Numbered from the stretch's first letter, positions 19,217 through 27,761 are shown. The stretch: 64,000 nucleotides of DNA from an uncultured Rikenellaceae bacterium (GCA_949287525.1 CASEGL010000001.1:214834-278833), one strand, 5' to 3'. Notes: generated by a model not told the origin, from the sequence alone. Program-made: numbers and translations.

Positions 19217-20284
19217 CTAATGGAAAAATTCGCTCTCGTCGTCGGTCTCTATCGTCTCGCCGTAGTTCTCCAGCGACTGCATGATAAGCTCCGCTTCGGC
19301 GGCGGCACGCTCCTCGGCCGTCGCTTCGCCGCGCTCGATCTTCAGCTTCCACTCCGTCTCGAACTGCAGTTGCTCGCCCGACAGTCCGACTGCCGCAAGG
19401 CTGTCGCGCACCACCCGCTCGCGGGTTGCCCTGCGCGCCGCCTGCACGGCCTGACGGTCCGATGCCGACGTGCCCTTTGAAAGGGTCAGCGAATCGAGCG
19501 TCAGCGCCAGCGACACCTTCGTTCCCAGCGCGACCATGCCGCCCTGATCGGGGGTCTGGCGCCACACCCTGGCCTGCCGGATCGACCGCTGGTCGATGCC
19601 GGCTCCCCGCTCGATGCTGCCGACATTCAATCCGGCATCCCAAAGGCGGCTCTCGGCCTCACGCAGCGACAGCCCCACCACACGGGGAACGGTCACCCGC
19701 GGCGCATCGGCCGCACACCCCAGCACCAGTACCACGCCGCTGCCCATGCGCGCCTTGACCGGCTGCTCGGGAGTTACTCTACGCGATCCGACGCGCTGCT
19801 CCAGCACGTTGTTGGTGGCGATGTCGGAGACATACTCCAGCCGCTCGATGCGGAAACCGGCCGTCGCCAGAATGTTCCACGCCTGGCGCAGCGAGTAGCC
19901 CGCCACGTAGGGGACATCGACGATCCGCTGCTGGGAGGCGTTCACCGTGACATAGATCCGGCGTCCGGGCTTCACCTCCGTGCCGGCCGCGGGCTGCTGC
20001 TCCAGCACGGTGCCTGGCTCCAGCGCCGCCACGTAGAGCGAATCGTTCACCTCGATCCGCAGATCGCTGCGGCGGAGCAGCTGGCGCGCCTCGTCGAGCG
20101 TCTGCTCCTCCAGATCGGGGACTTCGATATATTTGTTGTGCCGTGTAAAGACATTCAGCAACAGATTGGCCAGAAACAGTCCGATCACCAGCAGACTCAC
20201 CGCCAGCACCACGTTGCGGACGACATAATTCCGCCACAGCCTGCGCCACAGCGGTTCCTGATTCCGTTCCGATCCTTTTTCCAT
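19217..20284 (-). CDS. Membrane-anchored PASTA-domain protein
   Basis: The 355-residue protein has a short cytoplasmic N-terminus, one transmembrane helix (~24-46) and then three PASTA domains. These start at about residues 52 (YIEVPDLEEQTLDEARQLL), 121 (VDVPYVAGYSLRQAWNIL) and ~195 (VTVPRVVGLSLREAESRL). A charged C-terminal tail follows. No kinase domain is attached, as is usual for the Bacteroidetes version. PASTA domains bind peptidoglycan-type ligands in other proteins; binding here is inferred. An ATG nine codons upstream (20311) is also possible and would leave only six bases to the mqnE stop. Confidence 0.88.
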   Translation of the reverse strand: MEKGSERNQEPLWRRLWRNYVVRNVVLAVSLLVIGLFLANLLLNVFTRHNKYIEVPDLEEQTLDEARQLLRRSDLRIEVNDSLYVAALEPGTVLEQQPAAGTEVKPGRRIYVTVNASQQRIVDVPYVAGYSLRQAWNILATAGFRIERLEYVSDIATNNVLEQRVGSRRVTPEQPVKARMGSGVVLVLGCAADAPRVTVPRVVGLSLREAESRLWDAGLNVGSIERGAGIDQRSIRQARVWRQTPDQGGMVALGTKVSLALTLDSLTLSKGTSASDRQAVQAARRATRERVVRDSLAAVGLSGEQLQFETEWKLKIERGEATAEERAAAEAELIMQSLENYGETIETDDESEFFH

Positions 20285-20317
20285 CGTATTTCTTCTTTTT
20301 GTTTGTTCCACCGGCGA

Positions 20318-21403
20318 CTACCGCACCACCTCCCGATAGAAGGTGTCGCGCTCGACGGCCCGCAGGCCGGCCGAAGCGGCCATGGCCTTCATGTCGTCCA
20401 CCGTCAGGCGCGGCTTCTCCTCCGCACCGGCCATCGAATAGATCTTCGTCGAATCGTCGATCGTACCGTCCATGTCGTCGGCGCCGAAGCCGAGCGCCAT
20501 CTCCGCCGTCTGCTTGCCGTACATCACCCAGTAGGCCTTGATGTGCGGGAAGTTGTCGAGGTAGAGCCGCGACATGGCCAGCGTCCGCATGTCCTCCGTC
20601 ACCGGCACCTCCTGGCGCCCCTCGCCGAGCCGGTTGCCCGCCCGGCGGTATTTCAACGGAATGAAAGCGTCGAAGCCGCCCGTCTCGTCCTGCAGGGTGC
20701 GCAGCCGGTCGAGGTGGTCGATCCGCTGGGGGATGGTCTCGACGTGTCCGTAAAGCATCGTCGCATTGCTCCGGATGCCCAGCCGGTGAGCCGTACGGTG
20801 AAGCGACAGCCACACCTGTGCATTGCCCTTCTCCGGACAGATCTGGCGGCGCAGCTCCTCGTCGAAGATCTCGGCGCCGCCGCCCGGAATGGCCTGCATG
20901 CCCGCCTCGCGCAGCAGGGTCAGCCCCTGCTCGTAGGTCATGCCCGCCTTGTCGATCATGTAGGCCAGTTCGATGGCGGTATAGGCCTTGACGGCCACCT
21001 GCGGCAGGATGCGCTTGACGATACGGATCATCTCGGCATAGAACCGGATGTCATGATCGGGATGGACGCCGCCCACGATATGCACCTCCGTCACGCCGCT
21101 CTCCTTGCGCGCCTCGACGATCTGTTCGATCTCCTCCAGCGAGTGGTTCCATGCTCCGGGATCGCCCGCTCCGCGGCGGTAAGAACAGAAACGGCAGTTG
21201 AACACGCAGATGTTCGTCGGCTCGATGTGGAAATTGCGGTTGTAATACACCGCGTCGCCGCTTTTGCGGCGCTTCATCTCCGAAGCCAGTTCGCCCAGCA
21301 GCGAAAGCGGCGCCTCGCGCCACAACAGTTCGGCTTCGTCGCGACCGATGCGGCCTCCCGCAAGGATCTTCTCGGCAATCGTATCGATAGTATGGGTAGT
21401 CAT
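20318..21403 (-). CDS. mqnE: Aminofutalosine synthase, radical SAM
   Basis: MqnE condenses 3-[(1-carboxyvinyl)oxy]benzoate with SAM-derived adenosine to make aminofutalosine, an early step of the futalosine route to menaquinone. The 361-residue protein has the radical SAM cysteines at 66, 70 and 73 in TNICVFNCRFCSYRR. HIVGGVHPD and IPGGGAEIFDEELR are typical of MqnE/MqnC. The CxxxCxxC context TNICVFNCRFC with the RR following fits MqnE better than MqnC; MqnC cannot be fully excluded. The start is set at MTTHTIDTIAEKIL, ten bases after a strong -7 box. It is the first gene of the operon with the PASTA and rluD genes. Confidence 0.85.
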   Translation of the reverse strand: MTTHTIDTIAEKILAGGRIGRDEAELLWREAPLSLLGELASEMKRRKSGDAVYYNRNFHIEPTNICVFNCRFCSYRRGAGDPGAWNHSLEEIEQIVEARKESGVTEVHIVGGVHPDHDIRFYAEMIRIVKRILPQVAVKAYTAIELAYMIDKAGMTYEQGLTLLREAGMQAIPGGGAEIFDEELRRQICPEKGNAQVWLSLHRTAHRLGIRSNATMLYGHVETIPQRIDHLDRLRTLQDETGGFDAFIPLKYRRAGNRLGEGRQEVPVTEDMRTLAMSRLYLDNFPHIKAYWVMYGKQTAEMALGFGADDMDGTIDDSTKIYSMAGAEEKPRLTVDDMKAMAASAGLRAVERDTFYREVVR

Positions 21404-21412
21404 CACGAGTTT

Positions 21413-21420
21413 CAAAGATA
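21413..21420 (-). promoter_or_regulatory. Predicted mqnE -7 box
   Basis: TATCTTTG on the minus strand ends only ten bases from the ATG at 21403, so the mRNA would have almost no leader. Confidence 0.55.
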
Positions 21421-21465
21421 ACGAAATTCCGGAGACGGACAGGCTCCGCCCCTGCCCGATAAATG

Positions 21466-21493
21466 TAAAAAAGCCGCCTTTTGACAGGCGGCT
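21466..21493 (-). terminator. rpmH terminator
   Basis: AGCCGCC and GGCGGCT (21472-21478 with 21487-21493) form a stem followed by six T residues on the minus strand, 38 bases beyond the rpmH stop. It separates rpmH from the mqnE operon. Confidence 0.85.
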
Positions 21494-21530
21494 GTACTGC
21501 ATGCTATACGGTCACACCGAACGGCACCCA

Positions 21531-21686
21531 CTATTTGAAACGGGTCTCGTCCGATACGGTGAGTTTCTTGCGGCCCTTTGCACGACGGGCGGCGAGAACT
21601 TTACGGCCGTTTACGGTCGCCATCCGCTGACGGAAACCGTGTTTGTTGATCCTCTTGCGGCGCGAGGGTTGGAAAGTCCTTTTCAT
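21531..21686 (-). CDS. rpmH: 50S ribosomal protein L34
   Basis: This short gene encodes a 51-residue basic protein that begins [19 protein letters not shown] and continues with the conserved [26 protein letters not shown]. It is a component of the large ribosomal subunit. It has its own promoter and terminator. The usual neighbour rnpA is not present. Confidence 0.97.
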   Translation of the reverse strand: MKRTFQPSRRKRINKHGFRQRMATVNGRKVLAARRAKGRKKLTVSDETRFK

Positions 21687-21729
21687 GATCGTCTATTTAT
21701 TTTATTGTCTTTGCGCTCTTTGCGGAGGG

Positions 21730-21759
21730 CAAAGATAAAGCATTTTTAATAAAGTCAAA
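21730..21759 (-). promoter_or_regulatory. rpmH promoter
   Basis: On the minus strand a TTTG (21759-21756) is followed after 18 bases by TATCTTTG (21737-21730), close to the Bacteroidetes -33/-7 pattern. The leader would be about 40 bases. Confidence 0.7.
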
Positions 21760-21846
21760 AGAAAAACGACAAAAAAGCAACGCTCCGGCATGCACACCGC
21801 CTGCCGAAACCTGTTCCGAAGAGGCGCTGCGCCCCTCCGGAGCGGC

Positions 21847-22470
21847 CTATTTGGCCAGATAGACGACCTTCTTCGTCTCGAAAAAAGGCTCGTCGAAGAA
21901 ACGGGCGATGTCGTACACCGTGAAGCGCCGCCCCGCGCGCGCCAGCTCCTCGGCCAGTTCGCCTCCCTTGAGTACCAGCAGGCCGTTGGGCAGCGTGCCG
22001 CACTGGCCGCGCTCGATCTTGTTCCACACCCAGCCCATCAGTTCGGACATGTCGGTCACCGCCCGGCTGACCACGTAGTCGAAACGCCCCGCCACCGCCT
22101 CGACGCGGCCGTTCACCGCCTCCAGGTTCTGCAGGCCGAGCGAAGAGGCCACCCCGCGCACGACGGTGATCTTCTTGCCGATCGAATCGACGGCCGTGAA
22201 GCGGGCCTCCGGAAAGAGGATCGCCAGCGGCACGGCGGGGAAGCCGCCGCCCGTCCCCACGTCACAGATGCGCGCCCCCGCATCGAAGCGGCACACACAG
22301 GCAATGGCCAGCGAATGGAGTACATGCTTCAGGTAGAGGCTCTCGAAATCCTTGCGGGAGACGACATTGATCTTGGCGTTCCACTCGGCGTAGAGGTCGT
22401 AGAGGAGGGCGAACCGCTCGCGCTGCTCGGGCGAGAGTTCGGTGCCGAAATATTTTTCGATCAGTTCCAC
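21847..22470 (-). CDS. rsmG: 16S rRNA (guanine-N7) methyltransferase
   Basis: RsmG methylates G527 (E. coli numbering) of 16S rRNA. The 207-residue protein has the SAM-binding loop DVGTGGGFPAVPLAILFPEA and the family's NVVSRKDFESLYLKHVLHSL. The only start codon in range is GTG at 22468-22470; the frame is closed by a stop a few codons upstream, so this start is firm. A predicted -7 box TATCTTTG lies at 22517-22524. It is divergent from the acetyltransferase gene. Confidence 0.94.
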   Translation of the reverse strand: MELIEKYFGTELSPEQRERFALLYDLYAEWNAKINVVSRKDFESLYLKHVLHSLAIACVCRFDAGARICDVGTGGGFPAVPLAILFPEARFTAVDSIGKKITVVRGVASSLGLQNLEAVNGRVEAVAGRFDYVVSRAVTDMSELMGWVWNKIERGQCGTLPNGLLVLKGGELAEELARAGRRFTVYDIARFFDEPFFETKKVVYLAK

Positions 22471-22516
22471 GTTCTGTTGGCGTTAGGTGAGGCGGCCGCG
22501 GCCGCAATCGCAGGGA

Positions 22517-22595
22517 CAAAGATACGAAAAAGGCGTCACCTGCTCCGCACGGGTCGGCCTGCCTGTACGCGATTCGTCCGAAGTCGCTATCTTTG
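22517..22595. promoter_or_regulatory. Divergent promoters of rsmG and the acetyltransferase
   Basis: Minus strand: TATCTTTG at 22524-22517 for rsmG. Plus strand: TATCTTTG at 22588-22595 for the acetyltransferase, 25 bases before its ATG. Both match the -7 consensus exactly; -33 elements are not clear. Confidence 0.55.
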
Positions 22596-22620
22596 GCTGC
22601 CGTACCATCGGCACGCACGC

Positions 22621-23196
22621 ATGAAAACCGAATTTGAGAAGATGCGGAGCGGCGAACTGGCCTGCATCCGCGACCCCGAAATACAGCGCAGCGCCCGCCG
22701 CGCCAAACAGCTCTGCACGCAGCTGCAGAACTTCTGCCACTTCGACGAAGGCTACCGCGAACTGATCGGCGAACTGATCCCCGGCATGCCCGCCACCGCC
22801 GTCATCTGCCCGCCCTTCCGGTGCGACCACGGCAACGGCATCACGCTGGGCGAGCATGTCTTCATCAACTACAACTGCACCTTCCTCGACGGCGGGGGCA
22901 TCCGCATCGGCGACCATACGCTGATCGGCCCCGACTGCCACCTCTACACGCCGCAGCACCCGATGGACTACATTGCGCGGCGCGAACCGCAGGAGTACTC
23001 CTTCCCGATCACGATCGGCGCGGACTGCTGGCTGGGCGGCAATGTCACGGTCTGCCCGGGGGTGACGATCGGCGACCGCTGCATCATTGCGGCGGGGAGC
23101 GTGGTTACGCACGACATTCCCTCCGACTCGCTGGCGGCCGGTAACCCCGCCGTCGTCAAGAAGCGGCTGCGCACCGACCGCACGCCGGAAGAATAA
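22621..23196 (+). CDS. Maltose/galactoside O-acetyltransferase-like hexapeptide protein
   Basis: The 191-residue protein belongs to the LacA/Maa/NodL group of left-handed beta-helix acetyltransferases, which acetylate sugar hydroxyls with acetyl-CoA. The N-terminal Mac domain is MKTEFEKMRSGELACIRDPE and the beta-helix has repeated hexads (ITLGEHVFINYNCTFLDGGGIRIGDHTLIGPDCHLYT). The likely catalytic His is in LYTPQHPMD, and the end GDRCIIAAGSVVTHDIPSDSLAAGNPA is typical. The substrate sugar is unknown. The frame is open far upstream, but the family N-terminus and promoter fix the start at 22621. Confidence 0.9.
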   Translation: MKTEFEKMRSGELACIRDPEIQRSARRAKQLCTQLQNFCHFDEGYRELIGELIPGMPATAVICPPFRCDHGNGITLGEHVFINYNCTFLDGGGIRIGDHTLIGPDCHLYTPQHPMDYIARREPQEYSFPITIGADCWLGGNVTVCPGVTIGDRCIIAAGSVVTHDIPSDSLAAGNPAVVKKRLRTDRTPEE

Positions 23197-23202
23197 CGCC
23201 GC

Positions 23203-23228
23203 GGGGCGCGCCTTGACGGACGCGCCCC
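23203..23228 (+). terminator. Acetyltransferase terminator hairpin
   Basis: GGGGCGCG (23203-23210) pairs with CGCGCCCC (23221-23228); there is no long T-tract. Confidence 0.5.
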
Positions 23229-23255
23229 ACCGTTTGACACTACTGACTTACTTTC

Positions 23256-24071
23256 CTATTCCTTTTTCTTCTCAGGCAGAAGTCCATCCTGTATCAATTT
23301 CCGCATTATACAACTAGGGCCTACCCTTTCAGAAGGAACCCGACCCAATAGTTCTCTACAAATCAACCTATATACAGCTAATTTAGGAATTCTGAACGTA
23401 CTCGGGAGGGCCTTTTCAGCTGCATTCTCCTCTTGTGCAGCAGCCCTATCATAGACACAAACAAATCCGACAGTTCCCACCATCAAAATATCCTCAGCCT
23501 TGATATTATCTCTGAATAGCCCCACCTCTGTTTCCTTGCCATAACCATCCCGATCATTGGTATTAATTAACCTGGCGTCATCCGACCCTTGTGGTTTGTA
23601 TAAAAAATGATCCTGATTAAACCACTCTGAAATCTCAAACATATCCTTTCTGAAGTTTGCATCACGATCCAAGTTGACAACCAAAAACAATTCCTGCCCG
23701 CAAGAGCAGTTATCATCCTGCTTGTCACACGCTCCAGTTAGCATCGTCACGCCATAATTTTTATATAAAAGATATCGCTTCAAATTGCTATTTCTAACCT
23801 TTATCTCTTCTTGCGTATATCGGCTATCATCTGGCAAAGCATCCCTATCTCCTGTCCAAACTTCCTTGTCTACCAAAGTCTTGTCAAGACTGTGAATATC
23901 CATAAGTCCTAAACGACAAGCTGAAACGACAGCCATCTCATTATCAGTGATCCACTTCTCTAGTCTACTGATGTTTTCATCAAGAATAGCTTTGCGCACA
24001 TTCTCATTCTTCTCTGCTTTGGGTGACTGCGTAAACGAGTATATATATCTGGTATTATAATTATCATTCAT
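23256..24071 (-). CDS. Unrecognised protein in an AT-rich island
   Basis: The 271-residue protein begins MNDNYNTRYIYSFTQSPKAEK. I do not recognise a family with certainty. Features seen: a possible four-part pattern with SACRLGL, a KNYGVTMLTGACDK stretch, a compact cysteine cluster (C-x6-CSC in GACDKQDDNCSC), then ELFLVVNLDRDANFRKDMFEISEWFNQDHFLYKP. That last part loosely resembles small phage-associated proteins in which a tyrosine/glycine strand is followed by an FxQDxxLY motif; this is a weak guess. The C-terminus is KLIQDGLLPEKKKE. Base use is clearly AT-rich, with many TTT/AAT/ATA codons, unlike all neighbours. This suggests horizontal acquisition. No membrane segment or signal peptide is seen. 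Confidence 0.75.
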   Translation of the reverse strand: MNDNYNTRYIYSFTQSPKAEKNENVRKAILDENISRLEKWITDNEMAVVSACRLGLMDIHSLDKTLVDKEVWTGDRDALPDDSRYTQEEIKVRNSNLKRYLLYKNYGVTMLTGACDKQDDNCSCGQELFLVVNLDRDANFRKDMFEISEWFNQDHFLYKPQGSDDARLINTNDRDGYGKETEVGLFRDNIKAEDILMVGTVGFVCVYDRAAAQEENAAEKALPSTFRIPKLAVYRLICRELLGRVPSERVGPSCIMRKLIQDGLLPEKKKE

Positions 24072-24103
24072 AAATTTATTCAATAACAATTTTAAACTAA
24101 ATG

Positions 24104-24135
24104 AAAATATATATTTTTTACAAGATATATGCAAA
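24104..24135 (-). promoter_or_regulatory. Possible promoter of the AT-rich gene
   Basis: On the minus strand TTTG (24135-24132), a 20-base spacer, then TATATTTT (24111-24104), close to TAnnTTTG. The surrounding DNA is so AT-rich that chance matches are likely. Confidence 0.4.
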
Positions 24136-24252
24136 CATTTTATAGTCAGAGTCCTCCAGGAGCTATCATAACCCAACATCTGAACAGATGTTAATCAACA
24201 CACTATTAATATCCAGGACGTTGCCTTCCGACATAACAATGAATTATTTTCT

Positions 24253-25803
24253 TCATTTATGCCGGTCGGCAATGGCATCGGCGATGCGTTCGCCGTCCAT
24301 GGCGGCCGAGATGATGCCGCCGGCATAGCCGGCTCCCTCGCCCGACGGATAGAGTCCCTCGACGGCGGGGTGCATCAGCGTATCGGGATCGCGCGGGATG
24401 CGCACGGGCGACGAGGTGCGCGACTCCACACCCAGCACCTGCGCCTCGCGCGTCAGGAAGCCGTGCATCCGGCGGCCGAACACGCCGAAGCCCTCGCGCA
24501 GTGACTGCGCAATGAATGTCGGCATCCACTCGTCCAGCCGCGACGGAGTCGTGCCGGGCGCATAGGAAGCGCGCGGCAGGTCGACCGAACGGCGTCCCGC
24601 CACAAAGTCGGTGAGCCGCTGGGCGGGCGCCATCTGGCCGCCGCCCCCCTGCCGGCGTGCCGCTTCCTCCAGGTCGCGGCGGAACTTCAAGCCCGCCAGT
24701 TCGCCCCACTCCTCGCGCAGGTAGTCAAAATCGGAAAGGCGCACCTCGGTGACGATGCCCGAATTGGCCCAGCGCGAATTGCGCCCCGAATCGGACATGC
24801 CGTTCACCACACATTCGGCCGGATCGGTCATGGCCGGTACGATCACGCCCCCCGGACACATGCAGAACGAATAGACACCCCGTCCGCCCACCTGCGCCAC
24901 GAGCGAATAGGTTGCCGCGGGCAGGTAGTCGCGCCCGGCACCGTGGTACTGGATCTCGTCGATGAGCGCCTGCGGGTGTTCGACCCGCACCCCCATTGCA
25001 AAGGGTTTGGCCACGATCGGAATGCGCTGACGGTAGAGCATTTCATAGATGTCGTCGGCCGAGTGGCCCGTAGCCAGCACCACCCGCCGCGCCTCGATGC
25101 GCTCGTCGCCGCACACTACGCCCGCTACCGCGCCGTCGCGCACGAGCAACGCCGTCACCCGACGCCCGAACAGCACCTCGCCGCCGCATGAAGTGATGGT
25201 CTTCCGAATGGCCGACATGATGGCCGGCAGCCGGTCGGTACCGATATGGGGATGGGCCTCGTAGAGGATTTCGGGCGAGGCGCCGTGGAACACCAGCGTG
25301 CGGAGCGCCTTGTTGTAGTCGCCGCGCTTCTTGCTGCGCGTAAAGAGCTTGCCGTCCGAGAAAGTGCCTGCGCCGCCCTCGCCGAAAGCATAGTTGGAAT
25401 CGGGGTCGAACGGTCCATTGCGGTTGATGACGGCTACGTCGCGCCGGCGGGTCGCCACGTCGCGCCCCCGTTCGAGGATCAGCGGGCGCAGTCCCCGCTC
25501 GATCAGCCGCAGGGCGCAGAAAAGCCCCGCCGGGCCGCCGCCCACGATGACCACCGTCTCGCGTCCCGACACGTCGGGATAGTCGAACCGGATCTCCTCG
25601 GCGGGCGCCGCCTCATCGACATACAGTTCCAGCGTCAGGTTCACCTTCACCGAACGGCCTCGCGCATCGACCGACCGCTTGACCAGCCGCGCCAGGGCGA
25701 TCTGCTCGACCGACACGCCCAGCCGGCGGGCGGCAATGGCTACATAGGTTGCGGAATCGGCCGCCTGCTTGGGCGACAGGGTGAGGGTAAGGGTCTGCGG
25801 CAT
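24253..25803 (-). CDS. FAD-dependent oxidoreductase of unknown substrate
   Basis: The 516-residue flavoprotein has an N-terminal ~75-residue domain, then a Rossmann FAD-binding site GGGPAG at 88-93 with the acidic residue in LILERG. GEGGAGTFSDGKLFTRSKKRG and the C-terminal VEGLYPSGEGAGYAGGIISAAMDG are features of the conserved FAD-dependent protein family often annotated 'uncharacterised FAD-dependent dehydrogenase'. It is cytoplasmic, with no signal peptide. The frame runs 45 codons further upstream but crosses the -7 box at 25823, so the start at 25803 is used. Reaction unknown. Confidence 0.88.
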   Translation of the reverse strand: MPQTLTLTLSPKQAADSATYVAIAARRLGVSVEQIALARLVKRSVDARGRSVKVNLTLELYVDEAAPAEEIRFDYPDVSGRETVVIVGGGPAGLFCALRLIERGLRPLILERGRDVATRRRDVAVINRNGPFDPDSNYAFGEGGAGTFSDGKLFTRSKKRGDYNKALRTLVFHGASPEILYEAHPHIGTDRLPAIMSAIRKTITSCGGEVLFGRRVTALLVRDGAVAGVVCGDERIEARRVVLATGHSADDIYEMLYRQRIPIVAKPFAMGVRVEHPQALIDEIQYHGAGRDYLPAATYSLVAQVGGRGVYSFCMCPGGVIVPAMTDPAECVVNGMSDSGRNSRWANSGIVTEVRLSDFDYLREEWGELAGLKFRRDLEEAARRQGGGGQMAPAQRLTDFVAGRRSVDLPRASYAPGTTPSRLDEWMPTFIAQSLREGFGVFGRRMHGFLTREAQVLGVESRTSSPVRIPRDPDTLMHPAVEGLYPSGEGAGYAGGIISAAMDGERIADAIADRHK

Positions 25804-25822
25804 GGCTTCATAACGTTTTCCG

Positions 25823-25830
25823 CAAAGGTA
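25823..25830 (-). promoter_or_regulatory. Predicted -7 box of the FAD oxidoreductase gene
   Basis: TACCTTTG on the minus strand, 19 bases from the start codon. Confidence 0.5.
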
Positions 25831-25996
25831 ACCATTCCGCACGAGAACGCGGCAACGCGCCTCCGCTTTCCGCCGCCGTTTTGCTGTCCCCTCCCTCATC
25901 ATCCGCCTTGCGGAGCCTGACCGGCCACCGCATGCCACCGATCCGGATTCCCTGCGCCAAGGCGGAAAAAGATGCGGGCAATCGCCTTTTTTGCAT

Positions 25997-26004
25997 TACT
26001 TTTG
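25997..26004 (+). promoter_or_regulatory. Predicted -7 box of the glycosyltransferase/sigma unit
   Basis: TACTTTTG on the plus strand, an exact TAnnTTTG match 21 bases before the ATG at 26026. Confidence 0.5.
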
Positions 26005-26025
26005 CAGGAACGATTCGCACCGATC

Positions 26026-27186
26026 ATGGAACAACTTTCCCAAGCCTACACTCACCTGTGGAACCTCTGCGGCCCGTGGGGCATCGCCCTGCTGGCGGGC
26101 GTCATCCTGCTTTTCCTCATCCAGTGCTGGTACTGGGCCGGCTACTACGGCCGCATCCCCTCCTACCGCAACGCCACGAGCGACGGCAGCCGCCCGCCCG
26201 TATCGGTGGTCCTCGTCGTCCGCGAAGTCGACTACTCCTTCATCGACGAGACGCTGCCACTGCTGCTCTCGCAGGAGTACGACCGGTTCGAAATCGTCAT
26301 CACGGAACTCTCCGGCGACGTCGAGTTCGGCGAATCGCTCTCCGTCATTGCCGAACACAACCCGCGCCTGACCGTTACGCGCATGGTGCGCAACCCGCGC
26401 TTCCCGATCAGCGACAAAATGGCCATCAATGTCGCCATCAAGACCGCCCGCTACGACAACATCCTCATCACGACGGCCGACTGCCGCCCCGCCTCCCCCC
26501 AATGGGTGGCCCGCATGGCGCGCGGCTTCGAGCAGGCCGATCTGGTGATCGGTTACTGCGGCATGGAGGGCGGCAACCGCTTCGCCGACCGGATGATCCG
26601 CTTGGGACGCGTCGGCCACGCCGCCCGCTGGATCGGCGCCGCCATGCACGGCAAACCCTACCGCGGCATGATCCAGAACCTCGGCCTGACCAAAGCCATC
26701 TATTTCGCCAACAACGGCTTCAACCGGCTCAACATGAATATCGGCATGGACGACCTCTTCGTCCAGAAGCTGGCCGCCGGAGCCAGAACCGCCACCGTCG
26801 TGTCGGCTAATTCGCTGGTAAGGCAGAAGATATGGGGCGGCCTGCGCTGGTGGTACGCCGACCGCCGGCTGCAGAGCAACACCTTCCGCTTCTACCCGTT
26901 GGGGGTTCGGATCCGTGTAGGGCTCGAACTGTGGAGCCGCGCCCTGTTCCTGCCCGCCGTCGTGGCTGCCGCCGTGCTGCTCCCTCCGGAGATCAAGATC
27001 TTCGCGGCGGCGCTGTGGCTCATCCGGCTGCTGCTCGTACTCTTCGAGATGCGGCGCATCACCCTGCGCCTGTGCGAACGGGGCGTGATGTGCGTCGCTC
27101 CGCTGTACGACCTCTGCTCGCCCTACTACGAGGCATGGATGGCGCTTTCGCGCACCCTCAAACGATCCCCCGGCGTATGGAGATAG
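26026..27186 (+). CDS. Membrane-bound family 2 glycosyltransferase
   Basis: The 386-residue protein has an N-terminal membrane helix (~18-40, GIALLAGVILLFLIQCWYWAG), a GT2 catalytic domain starting PPVSVVLVVREVDY, and two or more C-terminal hydrophobic stretches (LFLPAVVAAAVLLP, IFAAALWLIRLLLVLF). The usual DxD position reads TTADCRP, so a classic metal-binding pair is not obvious; related Bacteroidales proteins share this A-D-C form. GMDDLFVQKLA is the acceptor-side acidic motif. Product unknown; an envelope glycan is likely. Its last ten bases overlap the sigma factor gene. Confidence 0.83.
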   Translation: MEQLSQAYTHLWNLCGPWGIALLAGVILLFLIQCWYWAGYYGRIPSYRNATSDGSRPPVSVVLVVREVDYSFIDETLPLLLSQEYDRFEIVITELSGDVEFGESLSVIAEHNPRLTVTRMVRNPRFPISDKMAINVAIKTARYDNILITTADCRPASPQWVARMARGFEQADLVIGYCGMEGGNRFADRMIRLGRVGHAARWIGAAMHGKPYRGMIQNLGLTKAIYFANNGFNRLNMNIGMDDLFVQKLAAGARTATVVSANSLVRQKIWGGLRWWYADRRLQSNTFRFYPLGVRIRVGLELWSRALFLPAVVAAAVLLPPEIKIFAAALWLIRLLLVLFEMRRITLRLCERGVMCVAPLYDLCSPYYEAWMALSRTLKRSPGVWR

Positions 27187-27761
27187 AAGGCTACCTCATA
27201 CAGACTGACCAGCAGCTCGTCACGCTGGCCCAAAGCGGCGACTCGGCCGCCTTCGAGATGCTCTTCAACCGCTACCGCGACGGCATCCGCAAACTCTACC
27301 TCGCCCGCACCGGAGGCAACGGCAACGATGCGGACGACCTGCTGCAGGAGACTTTCATCAAGGTGTTCCTCAACCTCGACAAATACGACACGGCCTTCAC
27401 CTTCGGGCAGTGGATCTACACCATCGCCCGCAACACGTTCATCGACTTTGTCCGCCGGCGGCGCGACGACCTGTTCATCGACGCCGCCCCGACCGGCAGC
27501 ACGACCGGTCTCAACTCCGTCTCGCAGGAGGCAACCCCCGAGGAGCGGTTCATCGACCGCCAGCGCGGCGCCCAGCTGGAGCAGCACCTGGCCAAGATGT
27601 CGCCCCGCTACCGCCAGCTGATCGAGCTGCGCTTCTTCCGCGAATACTCCTACGAAGAGATCGCCGCCGAACTCGGCCTGCCGCTGGGTACGGTCAAGAC
27701 GCAGATCCACCGCGCACGCGCCCAGCTCTGCGCCCTGATCACCGCCAGCGACATGCTCTGA
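27177..27761 (+). CDS. RNA polymerase sigma factor, ECF type
   Basis: The 194-residue protein has sigma region 2 (FEMLFNRYRDGIRKLYLARTGG...ADDLLQETFIKVFLNL, then TFGQWIYTIARNTFIDFVRRRRDD) and region 4 (YRQLIELRFFREYSYEEIAAELGLPLGTVKTQIHRARAQL). There is no region 1 or 3, as expected for ECF sigmas. The ATG overlaps the end of the glycosyltransferase gene (stop 27184-27186), which implies translational coupling. No anti-sigma gene follows, so the control signal is unknown. Confidence 0.92.
   Translation: MEIEGYLIQTDQQLVTLAQSGDSAAFEMLFNRYRDGIRKLYLARTGGNGNDADDLLQETFIKVFLNLDKYDTAFTFGQWIYTIARNTFIDFVRRRRDDLFIDAAPTGSTTGLNSVSQEATPEERFIDRQRGAQLEQHLAKMSPRYRQLIELRFFREYSYEEIAAELGLPLGTVKTQIHRARAQLCALITASDML

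Noticed and set aside
23256..24252. Insertion sequence or prophage remnant
   Set aside because: No transposase, integrase, terminal inverted repeats or target duplication could be seen; only base composition suggests transfer.
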